Positions 49,055 through 58,752 are shown, numbered from the stretch's first letter. The stretch: DNA of 64,000 bases from Bradyrhizobium liaoningense (GCF_018130785.1 NZ_JAFCJT010000021.1:62001-126000), one strand, 5' to 3'. The notes: generated from the sequence alone by a model not told the origin. Translations and numbers: made by a program.

Positions 49055-50230
49055 ATGATTGTTCGGCAGTTCATCCATTGGATCAGGACAGCGCCCGCCG
49101 GCGAGCGGGCCGAGGCAACGCGGGCGTTGGCCCGGGCCTGGCTGATCTCGGATCTTTCCCATGACGACCGCGTCGCCGCCGAAGGCGCGCTCCTGATGCT
49201 GCTCGACGATGCCTCGCCGCTGGTGCGGCAGGCGATGGCCGAGGCATTTGCGCGCAGCACCGATGCTCCGGCATCGATCGTGCGGGCGCTGTCGGCGGAC
49301 CAGCCGACCGTCGCGCTGCCCGTGCTCGAACATTCTCCGCTGCTGATCGATGCCGATCTCGTCGATATCGTCGCGACCGGCAATGACGAGGTGCAATGCG
49401 CGGTCGCGCGCCGCATCGCGTTGCCGGTCTCGGTCTGCGCCGCGATTGCCGAAGTCGGCTGTGCGGCGGCAGCTCTCGAGCTGATCGAGAACCCTCACGC
49501 CGAGCTTGCGCCGTTCTCCTGGGACCGCATCGTCGAGCGTCACGGTCATCTCGCCGCGATCCGCGAGGCTATGCTGGTGCTGGAGGATCTGCCGGCCGCA
49601 ACGCGCGCCGCGCTGGTGGCAAAACTCTCCGAGACGCTGGCGCAATTCGTTGTGGCGCGGAACTGGCTGACCGCCGATCGCGCCGAGCGCATCGCGACCG
49701 AGGCGCGCGACCGCTCGACCATGAACATCGCGGCGCGCTCGCGCGGCGAGGACATGCAGGGCCTGGTGCGCCACCTGCGCATCACGGGCCAGCTCACCGC
49801 CGGCCTCATCCTGCGCGCGCTGCTGTCGAGCAATCTCGATCTGTTCGACGCGGCGCTCGCCGAACTCGCCGACCTGCCGCTGGCGCGCGTCTCCGCGCTG
49901 CTGCACGATCGCGGCGGCAACAGCCTGCACGCGCTGCTCCGCCGCGCCGGGCTGCCCGAGGCGACCTTTGCGGCGTTCCAGGTCGCGCTCGATGCCTGCC
50001 ACGAGCAAGGTTTTGTCGATACTGACGACAGCGCGGCGCGGCTGCGCCGGCGCATGGTCGAGCGCGTGCTCACCCATTGCGAGACCGACCGCGGCGCCAC
50101 CGAACCGCTGATGGTCCTGCTCCGCCGCTTCGCCACGGAATCCGCGCGCGAAGAGGCAAGGCTGTTCTGCGACGAGCTCGTCGCGGATGACGCGGTCGAT
50201 CCGATCTATGATGATTTGATTGCGGCATAG
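49055..50230 (+). CDS. DUF2336 family protein
   Basis: A 391-residue all-helical, Ala/Leu-rich protein with HEAT-like pairs at the N-terminus (VAAEGALLMLLDDASPLVRQ, AMAEAFARSTDAP) and the DUF2336 core (RSTMNIAARSRGEDMQGLVRHLR, GQLTAGLILRALLSSNLDLF, LLRRAGLPEATFAAF). DUF2336 proteins are alphaproteobacterial and of unknown function, often near signalling or motility genes. Hpt and receiver genes follow on the opposite strand. Confidence 0.8.
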   Translation: MIVRQFIHWIRTAPAGERAEATRALARAWLISDLSHDDRVAAEGALLMLLDDASPLVRQAMAEAFARSTDAPASIVRALSADQPTVALPVLEHSPLLIDADLVDIVATGNDEVQCAVARRIALPVSVCAAIAEVGCAAAALELIENPHAELAPFSWDRIVERHGHLAAIREAMLVLEDLPAATRAALVAKLSETLAQFVVARNWLTADRAERIATEARDRSTMNIAARSRGEDMQGLVRHLRITGQLTAGLILRALLSSNLDLFDAALAELADLPLARVSALLHDRGGNSLHALLRRAGLPEATFAAFQVALDACHEQGFVDTDDSAARLRRRMVERVLTHCETDRGATEPLMVLLRRFATESAREEARLFCDELVADDAVDPIYDDLIAA

Positions 50231-50263
50231 CGAGATGCCGCAGGGGGCAAAGGCGCATATGCC

Positions 50264-50355
50264 GTGCCCACCACTTATCCGCACAGCTTATATTAGTTGG
50301 TGGGCACGCTTCGCTTTGCCCACCCTACGACACTTGCGCTCGCAATGACGAGAGG
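50264..50355. repeat. Composite palindromic repeat, gtgcccacca family
   Basis: gtgcccacca (50264-50273) pairs with tggtgggcac (50298-50307). Downstream are gcttcgctttgcccacccta and a fragment cgctcgcaatgacgag related to the right arm of the 26820/30598 palindrome family, so this is a composite of two families. Confidence 0.7.
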
Positions 50356-50369
50356 AGGGCGCCGGGGCG

Positions 50370-50948
50370 TTACTCCGCAGGCACGATGCTCGGTGCCAAA
50401 ATCACCTCGAGATGCTCGGGGCGATCGCGGTTGACGTCGGCGAGATAGTCGTCGGCGACCTTGCGCAGGCGGCGGCTGAGCTCGGCGGAGACGCTGATGC
50501 TGTCGAGCTTGGTGTTTTCATGCACGATGGCGAGGATGGCGTTGATGTGGTGCGTGAACAGCTCGGCCGGCACCTTGTCGAGATCGGGCGCGTGCTCGAT
50601 GATGCGGCACAGGCTCTCCGCGACTCCCGCCGCTGTCGGATAGCCGAATGTCGCAGCGTCGCCCTTGATGTCGTGCGCGGCGCGGAATAGCTCATCGCGC
50701 CTGTCCTTGGTGAAGCCATCGTTGCGGACGGCGTCATGGGCGGCGGAGAGACGGTTGACTTCGGTCGTCATCCAGTCCTTGAACTCGCCGGAGAGGCCTG
50801 CCAGCGCCTGCTCGGCGCGGCCGATCGGATCGTCCATGTCCTTTTTTTCGACACGGCGCAGAACCTTGCGCAGCGGATTGGGCTGCGTGATGATCTGGTG
50901 CGTGGCGAAGGCCGTGACCTCGATGTCCCTTGCGCTGTTCTTCGCCAT
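50370..50948 (-). CDS. Hpt (histidine phosphotransfer) domain protein
   Basis: A 192-residue protein with one Hpt domain. The phosphoacceptor is His92 in FRAAHDIKGDAATFG, in a four-helix context (GYPTAAGVAESLCRIIEHAP). The N-terminal 45 residues are unconserved. It could shuttle phosphate between a hybrid kinase and the receiver encoded 27 bp away on the same strand. The order of transcription is receiver first, then Hpt. Confidence 0.85.
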   Translation of the reverse strand: MAKNSARDIEVTAFATHQIITQPNPLRKVLRRVEKKDMDDPIGRAEQALAGLSGEFKDWMTTEVNRLSAAHDAVRNDGFTKDRRDELFRAAHDIKGDAATFGYPTAAGVAESLCRIIEHAPDLDKVPAELFTHHINAILAIVHENTKLDSISVSAELSRRLRKVADDYLADVNRDRPEHLEVILAPSIVPAE

Positions 50949-50975
50949 GATACCTGCCTCGCGTGAGACGTTGCG

Positions 50976-51521
50976 CTAGATGGAGGACCGCGCCTTGTCG
51001 AGCAGCGAGGGTTGTTGCATCACCTCATGCTTTTCGCCGACGCGGCGTTCGGGACCCATATAGGCGGAGTTGGTGTTGCGGCGCCGGTCGGGCCCGAAAT
51101 AGGTCTTGGTCTTGATGAAGGGGCGGGGACTGGCGACCACGTTGAGGATGCGCTGGTAGAGTCCCTTGGCCGAGATCGGCTTGGCCAGGAATTCGGTGAC
51201 GCCGGCATCGCGCGCGACGGTGACGCGGCGCTTCTCGGAATGGCCGGTCAGCATGATGATCGGCGCGTAAGGATTGCCCTTGGATTCCGGCTGCCGGATC
51301 ATCTGCGCGAGCTCGAGCCCGTCGAAGATCGGCATCGCCCAGTCGGTGATGACGATGTCGGGCACGTAATGGCTGTACATTTCCAGCGCAGTTGCGCCGT
51401 CCTCGGCTTCATAGACCTCGCGTGCGCCGAAGGAATGCAGCAGCGTCCGCAGGATGCGGCGCATGTGCGGATTGTCGTCGCAGACGAGGAAGCGCAGCTT
51501 GTTGAAATCGATGCGGAACAT
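50976..51521 (-). CDS. CheY-like response regulator
   Basis: A 181-residue protein. The receiver domain has the acidic pocket (LVCDDNPHMRR), phosphoacceptor Asp60 in DIVITDWAMP, conserved Thr in MLTGHS and Lys in FLAKPIS. The C-terminal 45 residues carry two D/PERR motifs (FGPDRRR, MGPERRVGE) typical of alphaproteobacterial stand-alone receivers. No DNA-binding domain. It probably pairs with the adjacent Hpt protein. Confidence 0.88.
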   Translation of the reverse strand: MFRIDFNKLRFLVCDDNPHMRRILRTLLHSFGAREVYEAEDGATALEMYSHYVPDIVITDWAMPIFDGLELAQMIRQPESKGNPYAPIIMLTGHSEKRRVTVARDAGVTEFLAKPISAKGLYQRILNVVASPRPFIKTKTYFGPDRRRNTNSAYMGPERRVGEKHEVMQQPSLLDKARSSI

Positions 51522-51606
51522 GGCCCCGGGCCGAAGCGGTCAACTTTCGTTAACCATATCGCGCCGGGGTTAACGAAGGGTTGCGATCGGCGGCCTGGCG
51601 AAGCGC

Positions 51607-52386
51607 TCAGGAGCCGAATTGCTCGCGCAGGATCCGCTCTTCCAGGCTGTGACCGGGGTCGAACAGCATGCGCATCGAGATGGTCTTGTCGGAGAGGACC
51701 TCGACACGGCGGACATCGCGCACCTCGTCGTGGTCGGCGACCGCCGCCACGGGCCGCTTGTCGCCCTCCAGCACCTCGATCACGACGTAAGCCGTATTGG
51801 GCAGCAGCGCGCCGCGCCAGCGGCGCGGGCGGAAGGCGCTGATCGGCGTCAGCGCCAGCAGCGCGGCGTTGATCGGCAGGATCGGTCCCTGCGCGGACAG
51901 ATTGTAGGCGGTGGAGCCGGCGGGCGTCGCCACCATGATGCCGTCGGCGATCAGCTCGGGCATGCGCTCGCGCTCGTCGATCAGGATCCGCAGGCGCGCG
52001 GCCTGGTAGGTCTGCCGGAACAGGGCGACCTCGTTGATGGCGTGATGCAGGTGGACGCGGTCGTTGACGTCGGTGGCGCGCATCAAGAGCGGGTTGATCT
52101 CGGATTCCTGCGCCGCCTCGAGACGGGCGCGAAGGTCGACCGTCGAGTACTCGTTCATCAGGAAGCCGACGGTGCCGCGGTGCATGCCGTAGATCGGCTT
52201 TCCCGTGTGCATGTTCCGGTGCAGCGTCTGGAGCATGAGACCATCGCCGCCGAGGGCAACCACGACGTCGGCCTCCTTCGGGTCGCAATTGCCGTAGTCA
52301 CTGCAGAGCTGGCTGAAGGCGGTTTGCGCCTCGCTGCTCGGGCTGGCGACGAAGGCGATCCGGTTGTATCGCGCTGGCTTGGTCAT
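51607..52386 (-). CDS. nadK: NAD kinase
   Basis: A 259-residue protein with the NAD kinase signatures GGDG at 46-49 (VVALGGDGLMLQTLH), HHAINEVALFR and DGIMVATPAGSTAYNLSAQG. It phosphorylates NAD to NADP. The N-terminus is short (no regulatory extension), as usual for bacteria. It is divergent from the S10 peptidase gene with 250 bp between. Confidence 0.93.
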   Translation of the reverse strand: MTKPARYNRIAFVASPSSEAQTAFSQLCSDYGNCDPKEADVVVALGGDGLMLQTLHRNMHTGKPIYGMHRGTVGFLMNEYSTVDLRARLEAAQESEINPLLMRATDVNDRVHLHHAINEVALFRQTYQAARLRILIDERERMPELIADGIMVATPAGSTAYNLSAQGPILPINAALLALTPISAFRPRRWRGALLPNTAYVVIEVLEGDKRPVAAVADHDEVRDVRRVEVLSDKTISMRMLFDPGHSLEERILREQFGS

Positions 52387-52636
52387 GGCTTCCGGGCAGG
52401 GCCGCTGGCTGGAGAAAGTTCCGCCGGGCTCGTCTATACGACCTGGGCCTCCATTGTCGAGAAGGACCGCTCTTCAAGGCAAACAGCGTCCGTCCCGATT
52501 CAGGGCAAATCCGGGTCGATTTGTGCCCGACCGGCTTCTTCAGGCGCCGTTGAGCCGGCAATCCCCCAAACCGTCGCAATTTCTTGCTAGCCTTTCGATA
52601 CTCGCCGGCTCTCGCAGCCGGACAAGGAGAACGGTC

Positions 52637-54214
52637 ATGGTCATGCGTTTGCCGGCGCTCCGCCGCGCGACCCTGGTACTGGCGGTGTCGACGTTCGCGC
52701 TCGCGGGATTTGCCCGCGCGGACGATCCGCCGCAGCCGCGCGCCGAGACGACGGCCCCAGCGGGACAGAAGGGTGGGCGCGGCGGCAACGCGCCTGGCGC
52801 GTCACAGAATTCATCGTCCGCCGAGCCGCATCGTCTTCCGTCGGATTCGACCACGAAGCAGACGCTCGATCTGCCGGGCCGTACACTCAACTTCACCGCG
52901 ACCGCCGGCTCGATCCGCGTGTTCGACGGCAAGGGTGAGCCGCTCGCCGACATCGCCTATACGTCCTATGAGCTCGATGGTCCCGACCGCGCGACGCGCC
53001 CCGTGACGTTCCTGTTCAACGGCGGGCCAGGCGCGTCCTCGGCCTGGCTCCAGTTCGGTGCCGCGGGTCCGTGGCGGCTGCCGCTCGATGGCGAAGCGCT
53101 GTCGCCGTCCGCCTCACCTGAGGTGAAGCCGAACGCGGAGACGTGGCTCGACTTCACCGATCTCGTCTTCATCGATCCCGTCAGCACCGGCTACAGCCGC
53201 TTCGTTGCGAACAGCGAGGACGCGCGCAAGTCCTTCTACTCCGTTGACGGCGACGTCAATTCGATCGCGCTCGTGATCCGCCGCTGGCTGGAGAAGCACG
53301 ACCGGCTGACCTCGCCGAAATATGTCGCCGGCGAAAGCTATGGCGGCATTCGCGGGCCGAAGGTTGTGCGCCAGTTGCAGCTCCAGCATGGCGTCGGCGT
53401 CAGGGGATTGATCCTGGTGTCGCCGCTCTTGGACTTCCGCGAATTCACCGGCACCAGCCTCCTGCAATATGTCGCGACGCTGCCGAGCTATGTCGCGGTG
53501 GCGCGCGAAGCCCAGGGAGCGGTGAAGGGGTCGGTTACGCGCGCCGATCTCGCCGACGTCGAGGCTTATGCGCGGGGCGAATTCCTGGCTGACCTCGTCA
53601 AGGGCGAGGCGGACAAGGAGGCCACCAATCGTCTTGCCGACAAGGTCGCCGAGCTCACAGGTATCGATCAGGCCGTGAGCCGCCGGCTCGCCGGCCGTTT
53701 CGACGTCGGTGAATTCCGCCGCGAGTTCGACCGCAGGAACGGCAAGGTGACCGGCCGCTACGATGCTTCCGTGCGCGGCTTCGATCCTTATCCGGATTCG
53801 GGCAATTCGCGCTTCGGCGATCCCTCGGGCGATGCGCTCCAGGCGCCGCTGACGAGCGCGGCGGTCGATGTGCTGACACGCAAGCTCAACTGGCGGCCCG
53901 ATGGCTCCTACGAAGTCCTGAACGGCGCCGTCGAAGGCCAATGGGATTTCGGCCGCGGCATCAACCCGCCGCAATCGGTGTCGGATCTGCGCCAGATCCT
54001 CGCCACCGACGCGAAGCTGAACGTGCTGGCCGCACACGGCCTGTTCGATCTCGCCACGCCCTATTTCGGGTCGAAGCGGGTGCTCGACCAACTCCCGGCC
54101 TTTGCGACGCAGCGCACCAAGTTCGTCGTCTATCCCGGTGGCCACATGTTCTATTCGCGCGACGGCTCGCGGCAGGCGTTCCGGAGCGAGGTCGAGGCTT
54201 TGATCAGGGAGTAG
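52637..54214 (+). CDS. Secreted S10-family serine carboxypeptidase
   Basis: A 525-residue exported protein (signal MVMRLPALRRATLVLAVSTF). The S10 hallmarks are LFNGGPGASSAWLQFGAAGP, FIDPVSTGYSRF, the nucleophile Ser in AGESYGGIRGP, the Asp in the HGLFDLATPYFG region and the His in YPGGHMFYSR. Peptidase S10 enzymes remove C-terminal residues. AAGGAG 7 nt upstream sets ATG 52637. It converges with the next gene, overlapping by 11 bp. Confidence 0.9.
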   Translation: MVMRLPALRRATLVLAVSTFALAGFARADDPPQPRAETTAPAGQKGGRGGNAPGASQNSSSAEPHRLPSDSTTKQTLDLPGRTLNFTATAGSIRVFDGKGEPLADIAYTSYELDGPDRATRPVTFLFNGGPGASSAWLQFGAAGPWRLPLDGEALSPSASPEVKPNAETWLDFTDLVFIDPVSTGYSRFVANSEDARKSFYSVDGDVNSIALVIRRWLEKHDRLTSPKYVAGESYGGIRGPKVVRQLQLQHGVGVRGLILVSPLLDFREFTGTSLLQYVATLPSYVAVAREAQGAVKGSVTRADLADVEAYARGEFLADLVKGEADKEATNRLADKVAELTGIDQAVSRRLAGRFDVGEFRREFDRRNGKVTGRYDASVRGFDPYPDSGNSRFGDPSGDALQAPLTSAAVDVLTRKLNWRPDGSYEVLNGAVEGQWDFGRGINPPQSVSDLRQILATDAKLNVLAAHGLFDLATPYFGSKRVLDQLPAFATQRTKFVVYPGGHMFYSRDGSRQAFRSEVEALIRE

Positions 54215-55589
54215 GCCGGCGCTTGCGCGGCTTGTACCTCCGCTCGATCTCCTTCGCCACGACGGTCGCCGGCTTCACGTGTGCCCCGGCGATCCAGATG
54301 TCGCTGACTTTGCCGCGCGCGTTGCGGATGCGGCGAACCGGCTCTCCATGGCTGGCGTAGCCGGCGCCCCAGGCGATCTTGCCGATATCGCGGCCGGTGA
54401 CCTCGATCTCGGTCGCATCCATGAACGGATTGTTGAACTGCGGATTGGCGACGAGCACGCGGTTGCCGACCGGCACGAGGTCGCTCGCGCCCCAGATCGT
54501 CCACCAGCGGCCGGTCCAGTCGCGCACGCGCCGGTCGGGCGCGCCGCGCGTCTTGAACACGCGCAGGATCTGCATCGCGCCGTCCATCCAGAACGGCGCC
54601 GCGCCGTCGAGCGAGTTGCTGAGAATGCTGATCGCAAGCTCGCAGGCGGGGATCGAGCAGGTTCGCGAGATGTAGCCCTGGAATCCGCCGCTATGGCCGA
54701 ACCAGTCCCAGCCGTCGGTCTTGCCGGCGTTGACGCCGAGACCGTAATAGGCCTCGAAGGTTTGCGGGATGCGCCATTGATGCCGCGTCATCTCGCGGCG
54801 GCTTGCAACTGACAGCACGCTCTTTTTGGCATTGGGTGCGAGCTGCGCGAAAAAGCGCGCCGTGTCGCCGGCGGTGGCAGCGAAGCCAGTCGCGGACGCC
54901 ATCGCATGCGTGGGATTGTCGCCGGGGATCACGCCGCGCTCGCCCAGCGGTACCCTTCGCGTGTGGCCGCACGCAAGCAATGCTCCCCTGGGGAGCGGTG
55001 CGTCCGGCTCGGTCTCGCGGAGGCCTGCGGGTTCGACGATCTCGCGTTTGATCCAGACGGAGTAGGGCTCCTTCGTCACGGCTTCAATGACGAGGCCGAT
55101 CAGGCCAAAGCCGTGATTGGAGTATTTGAAGCGCGTGCCGGGCTCGATCGCGGTCGCGAGCTTCAGCTCCGCAATCAGCTCCTTCGCGTTCAGATAGGGG
55201 CGGTTGTCGGTGAACTGGCCGGAATCGGCGCCGTCGCGCGCCAGCCCCGCGCTGTGCGAGAGCACCTGCGCAATCGTCGTCTCGGCGACGCGCGGATGCA
55301 GGCCGCCGACATACTGGCCGATGGGATCATCGAGCCGGAGCTTGCGCTGCTCGCGCAGCTTCATGATGCCCGCGGAGGTAAAGCTCTTCGAATGCGAGGC
55401 GATGCGGAAGCGGTGGCGCGGGGTGAGTTTCTCGCCGGTGTCGAGATTGGCAAGACCGAACGCATGCTCGGCGACGACCTCGCCGCGATGGACGAATGCG
55501 ACGAGGACACCCGGCTGCTGGAACATCGTCTGTTGGAATTCGATCCAGGAGCCGATGTAGTCGATCGCGGATCGCAGCCACGTGTCCAT
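54204..55589 (-). CDS. Serine hydrolase, beta-lactamase family
   Basis: A 461-residue protein without a signal peptide. Catalytic signatures are Ser-x-x-Lys in IASHSKSFTSAG, Tyr-Ser-Asn in FKYSNHGFG and His-Ser-Gly in WFGHSGGFQGYI. This is the class-C beta-lactamase/DD-peptidase/esterase superfamily. A C-terminal lipocalin-like region (DWTGRWWTIWGASDLVPVGN) is often attached in D-aminopeptidase-like members. Function not assigned. Confidence 0.8.
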   Translation of the reverse strand: MDTWLRSAIDYIGSWIEFQQTMFQQPGVLVAFVHRGEVVAEHAFGLANLDTGEKLTPRHRFRIASHSKSFTSAGIMKLREQRKLRLDDPIGQYVGGLHPRVAETTIAQVLSHSAGLARDGADSGQFTDNRPYLNAKELIAELKLATAIEPGTRFKYSNHGFGLIGLVIEAVTKEPYSVWIKREIVEPAGLRETEPDAPLPRGALLACGHTRRVPLGERGVIPGDNPTHAMASATGFAATAGDTARFFAQLAPNAKKSVLSVASRREMTRHQWRIPQTFEAYYGLGVNAGKTDGWDWFGHSGGFQGYISRTCSIPACELAISILSNSLDGAAPFWMDGAMQILRVFKTRGAPDRRVRDWTGRWWTIWGASDLVPVGNRVLVANPQFNNPFMDATEIEVTGRDIGKIAWGAGYASHGEPVRRIRNARGKVSDIWIAGAHVKPATVVAKEIERRYKPRKRRPTP

Positions 55590-55643
55590 TGCGCACCGGT
55601 TTGCGGGGGAAAGATTTGATGCGAGAGGCTAACCGAGAAAGCA

Positions 55644-55675
55644 GAACGGGCACAACCCCGAGGTTGTGCCCGTTC
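55644..55675 (-). terminator. Strong hairpin terminator
   Basis: A perfect 14-bp stem (gaacgggcacaacc at 55644-55657 with ggttgtgcccgttc at 55662-55675) and 4-nt loop, 23 bp beyond the TPR gene stop on the minus strand; a short T-rich run follows. Confidence 0.75.
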
Positions 55676-55698
55676 GGTTCGTCCAGGGATGCGATCGC

Positions 55699-56241
55699 TC
55701 AGTAGACGAGCGTAGCGCCGGTCGGCTTGTCGAGCGCGGCGGCAAGCGAGCGATACTCCGAGCTGTCGGTGCCGGCGAGCGAGGCGATCTTGTTCAGATG
55801 ATACTGCGCCTGTTCGCGGTTGCCCTGCTCGAGCTGCCAGAGGCCGTAATATTGCCAGGTGCGGACGTGGTTCGGATCGTCCTTCAGCGCCAGCTCGTAA
55901 TAGACCTTCGACGACTGGTAGTCGCCGAGCTTGCGATAGGAGTAGCCGATCAAATTGGCGACGTCGGCGACGTCATCACGCTTGAGCGACTTCAGCTGGT
56001 CGATCGCGCTCGTGTAGTCGTGACCGTCGTAGATCGTGGTGTAGGCGGTGCGATAGGCGGCGAGGAATTTAGGATCGCTGACGGAGGAGCTCTTCTTCTT
56101 GCCCTTCTTGGTCGAGCTGTCCGACTTCGGCGGCGAGGAGGGCTCGTCGCTGCCCGCGGCATAGGCGCTGGTCAGGGCCGGCCCGGCCGCCAGGGTCATG
56201 GCGACAAGTCCCGGCACAAGAAGCGTAGAGAGTTTGCGCAT
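55699..56241 (-). CDS. Secreted TPR-repeat protein
   Basis: A 180-residue exported protein (signal MRKLSTLLVPGLVAMTLAAG, cleavage near AYA-AG). A Ser/Lys-rich linker (KKGKKKSSS) is followed by two to three TPR motifs: YDGHDYTSAIDQLKSLKRDD, NLIGYSYRKLGDYQSSKVYY and TWQYYGLWQLEQGNREQAQ. Probably a periplasmic protein-protein scaffold; partner unknown. Confidence 0.8.
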   Translation of the reverse strand: MRKLSTLLVPGLVAMTLAAGPALTSAYAAGSDEPSSPPKSDSSTKKGKKKSSSVSDPKFLAAYRTAYTTIYDGHDYTSAIDQLKSLKRDDVADVANLIGYSYRKLGDYQSSKVYYELALKDDPNHVRTWQYYGLWQLEQGNREQAQYHLNKIASLAGTDSSEYRSLAAALDKPTGATLVY

Positions 56242-56492
56242 CTAAATTCTCCCGTATGGAACGTGGCGATCCTACACGATTGCCCGAAGACCGGAACACC
56301 CAACGGGCAAAAACATTCCCGCTTCGCACGATCTATTCGCTCCTCCGCGGATGACAAACTTGTCATCGAGATGAACGCAAGCCCACAACGGGCTTCAGAC
56401 TGGGTTCAGTGCGCAGCCCCTAGGCTCCCACCTACGATCGAAGGGTTGGCGAGAGGGCGCCGCCTCAAGATCCTTCCAAGAGGAGACCGACC

Positions 56493-56861
56493 ATGTTGAA
56501 GACCATTTCCGCAGCCTTGCTCGCCGCCTCCGTGATCGCAGCCCCGGCGTTCGCCGCCGAGGCAGGCAAGACCACTACGGCCGCGCCGGTGATCAAGGCG
56601 GATCAGAGCCCGACCAAGGCGTCGACCTCCGCGGTGAAACCCGACGCTGCCGTCAAGGCCGACACCAAGGCCACCGACGTCAAGGCTGATGCCAAGGCGG
56701 ACACCAAGTCGAAGGCGATGAACGCCAACGCCGCGGTCACGCCCGACGAGCACAAGGCTGTGCGCACGCATCGTCACCACCACAAGCATCTGTCGGCCAA
56801 GAAGTCGCTGAAGGCGCAGCCTGACGCGACCAAGCCGGCGACCATCGACAAGCGCAGCTAA
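56493..56861 (+). CDS. Secreted Ala/Lys/Thr-rich protein with His cluster
   Basis: A 122-residue exported protein (MLKTISAALLAASVIAAPAFA). The mature chain is low-complexity, with repeated KADxK and VKAD units, and carries a histidine cluster RTHRHHHKHLS. A metal- or DNA-binding role is conceivable from composition only. GAGGAGA upstream sets ATG 56493. Confidence 0.65.
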   Translation: MLKTISAALLAASVIAAPAFAAEAGKTTTAAPVIKADQSPTKASTSAVKPDAAVKADTKATDVKADAKADTKSKAMNANAAVTPDEHKAVRTHRHHHKHLSAKKSLKAQPDATKPATIDKRS

Positions 56862-57073
56862 CGACTGATCCGGCGCGGCGGCATCCCTGGCATTGCCCCG
56901 CCGTCGCGTGCGGAATTCAGCCCGGCCCGTCGTCTCGGCGTCAGCGCGAAAGCGCAGGCGCCGGCGGCGGGGCGGTGCGTTATTTGCGCAGCCTACGGAC
57001 AGGACCGAATTCCCTTCGTGCAACCTTGAGGCTAGAACATCCTCCGAGTCTGATCGAGCGGAGAGCGTGGCCT

Positions 57074-57508
57074 GTGGGGCGATTGGCGAAACGTGCGGTG
57101 ATCCTGGCGTTGGTTCTGGCATTGCCGGCGGCGCTCGCGGGATGTTTCGGCAGCGACGGTGACCGTCCAACCCTGATGGGCGGAAGCCAGGCTGGAGGGC
57201 CGCAGGTATTTCCCGACAATTTCCGCAGCGACACGCTGGCCTTGATGCGCTCCTATCTCAACAATCCTGTCGGCGTGCGCGACGCCAGCATGGCCGAGCC
57301 GGTGCAGCGCGAAGTTGGCGGGCGCCAGTTCTATGTGAGCTGCCTGCACTTCACGCCCCGCGAGACCGACGGCAGCTACAAGGCCATGCGCGAGCGTGCC
57401 GTGATCTTCGTCAACGGGCGCGGGGATCGCGTCGTCGACCGCGCCAGCGAGCTCTGCGCTGGTGCGGTTTACGTACCCTTTCCGGAACTGGAAAAGATGA
57501 CGCGGTAA
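57074..57508 (+). CDS. Small lipoprotein, hypothetical
   Basis: A 144-residue protein with hydrophobic leader (LAKRAVILALVLALPAAL) and lipobox LAGC, so probably lipidated at about Cys24. The mature part has FYVSCLHFTPRETDGSYKAM and ERAVIFVNGRGDRVV; the second and third cysteines may pair. The start is GTG 57074, chosen because the leader begins there and ggagag lies upstream. Function unknown. Confidence 0.65.
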   Translation: MGRLAKRAVILALVLALPAALAGCFGSDGDRPTLMGGSQAGGPQVFPDNFRSDTLALMRSYLNNPVGVRDASMAEPVQREVGGRQFYVSCLHFTPRETDGSYKAMRERAVIFVNGRGDRVVDRASELCAGAVYVPFPELEKMTR

Positions 57509-57794
57509 CGCAAAGGCCGCCTTCATCGCCCGGTGGTAGACGGAAGCTGCCGGAGCCGCTGGATCACATTTCGGCGAGCTTTGAACGGGGCGGTTCCGTC
57601 TTGCGACAAATCGTTACGGCAGGTCTTGTGCCAACGACAAAACCTGTCGGCGCAAGCGGTCGTGGCGGAACAAAATCGCGTTGTTGCCGTCCCGTCACAG
57701 TTGCGAACGATCAACGTTCCGGCATCGCCGCGAAGCAACCCAATTCACGCCACGTTGTTTCCTGAGTGTCGTAATTGAAAGAACGGGGATAAGC

Positions 57795-58502
57795 ATGAAG
57801 TCGATTTTACTTGGCGCAGCCGCTCTGCTCGCGCTGGCCGCGCCGGCCACAGCAGCCGACATACAGCCGCGCCCCTACACCAAGGCTCCGGCCTATACGC
57901 CGCCGCAGGTGATCTACAACTGGACCGGTTTCTACATCGGCGGCCATGTCGGCGGCGCCTTTGCCGGCGACAGCAGCTTCCAGTCCAGCGACGCGCGCTT
58001 CCTGGGCGGCGTGCAGGGCGGCTTCGACTATCAGTTCGCACCCAACTGGGTGGTGGGTATCGAGGCCCAGTACTCCTGGCTGCCGACCAACAACAATGGT
58101 GTCACGTTCCCGCTGGGTACGCAGGTGACGTCCAACACCGACCAGCTCGGGTCGGTGACCGGCCGCATCGGCTACACCTGGGGCCCGACGCTGCTCTACG
58201 CAAAGGGTGGTTACGCCTGGCGCAATGGCGGCCTTGGCGTCAACGTCGCCGGCGTGGCGCAGCCCTTCACCGCCACCGGCAACAGCAAGGACGGCTACAC
58301 CGTCGGTGCTGGCCTCGAATACATGTTCGCACCGAGCTGGTCGGCCAAGGCCGAGTACCAGTACTACAACTTTGGCAGCACGACCTTCACCTCCGGTCCG
58401 GCCGACATCGTCGGCGTCCGGGGCCGGGAGGACGAGCATACGGTCAAGGTCGGCGTGAACTACCGCTTCGGCTGGGGCGGTCCGGCCGCTTCGCGCTACT
58501 GA
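57795..58502 (+). CDS. Outer-membrane beta-barrel protein (Omp25/31, RopB-like)
   Basis: A 235-residue exported protein (MKSILLGAAALLALAAPATA-AD). Eight-stranded barrel pattern: WTGFYIGGHVGGAFAGD, GGFDYQFAPNWVVGIEAQYS, GRIGYTWGPTLLYAKGGYAW, GAGLEYMFAPSWSAKAEYQY and a terminal KVGVNYRFGW. This is the porin family conserved in rhizobia (OmpA-like barrel). The preceding 286-bp gap holds its promoter. A terminator follows directly. Confidence 0.88.
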   Translation: MKSILLGAAALLALAAPATAADIQPRPYTKAPAYTPPQVIYNWTGFYIGGHVGGAFAGDSSFQSSDARFLGGVQGGFDYQFAPNWVVGIEAQYSWLPTNNNGVTFPLGTQVTSNTDQLGSVTGRIGYTWGPTLLYAKGGYAWRNGGLGVNVAGVAQPFTATGNSKDGYTVGAGLEYMFAPSWSAKAEYQYYNFGSTTFTSGPADIVGVRGREDEHTVKVGVNYRFGWGGPAASRY

Positions 58503-58528
58503 CGCCCAGCAGCGACCACGATCTGACA

Positions 58529-58555
58529 AAGGCCGGCTCATGCCGGCCTTTCGTT
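58529..58555 (+). terminator. Rho-independent terminator of the porin gene
   Basis: aaaggccggc (58529-58538) pairs with gccggccttt (58543-58552), loop tcat, followed by cgtttg. It lies 27 bp after the porin stop. Confidence 0.8.
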
Positions 58556-58752
58556 TGCCAGGCCCCGTTTGCCACCCGGTTGTTTGCTTTGCGTGAACCA
58601 TCTGGCGCGTCATTTGCAAGCAAACGGTCGGGCGCGCGCCTTCTCACGCGCGTCATGGGATTGGCGTAAAGCAAAAATAATTTTTGCCGCTTACGGAACT
58701 CGCGCTCCGGAAGGCGTTATATGAGAATTACCGGGCTGGTGGGACGACGGAC

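Noticed and set aside
57523..57738. 71-codon minus-strand frame upstream of the porin gene, Cys/Thr/Arg-rich.
   Set aside because: Lies in the porin promoter region, with no start signal or known family.
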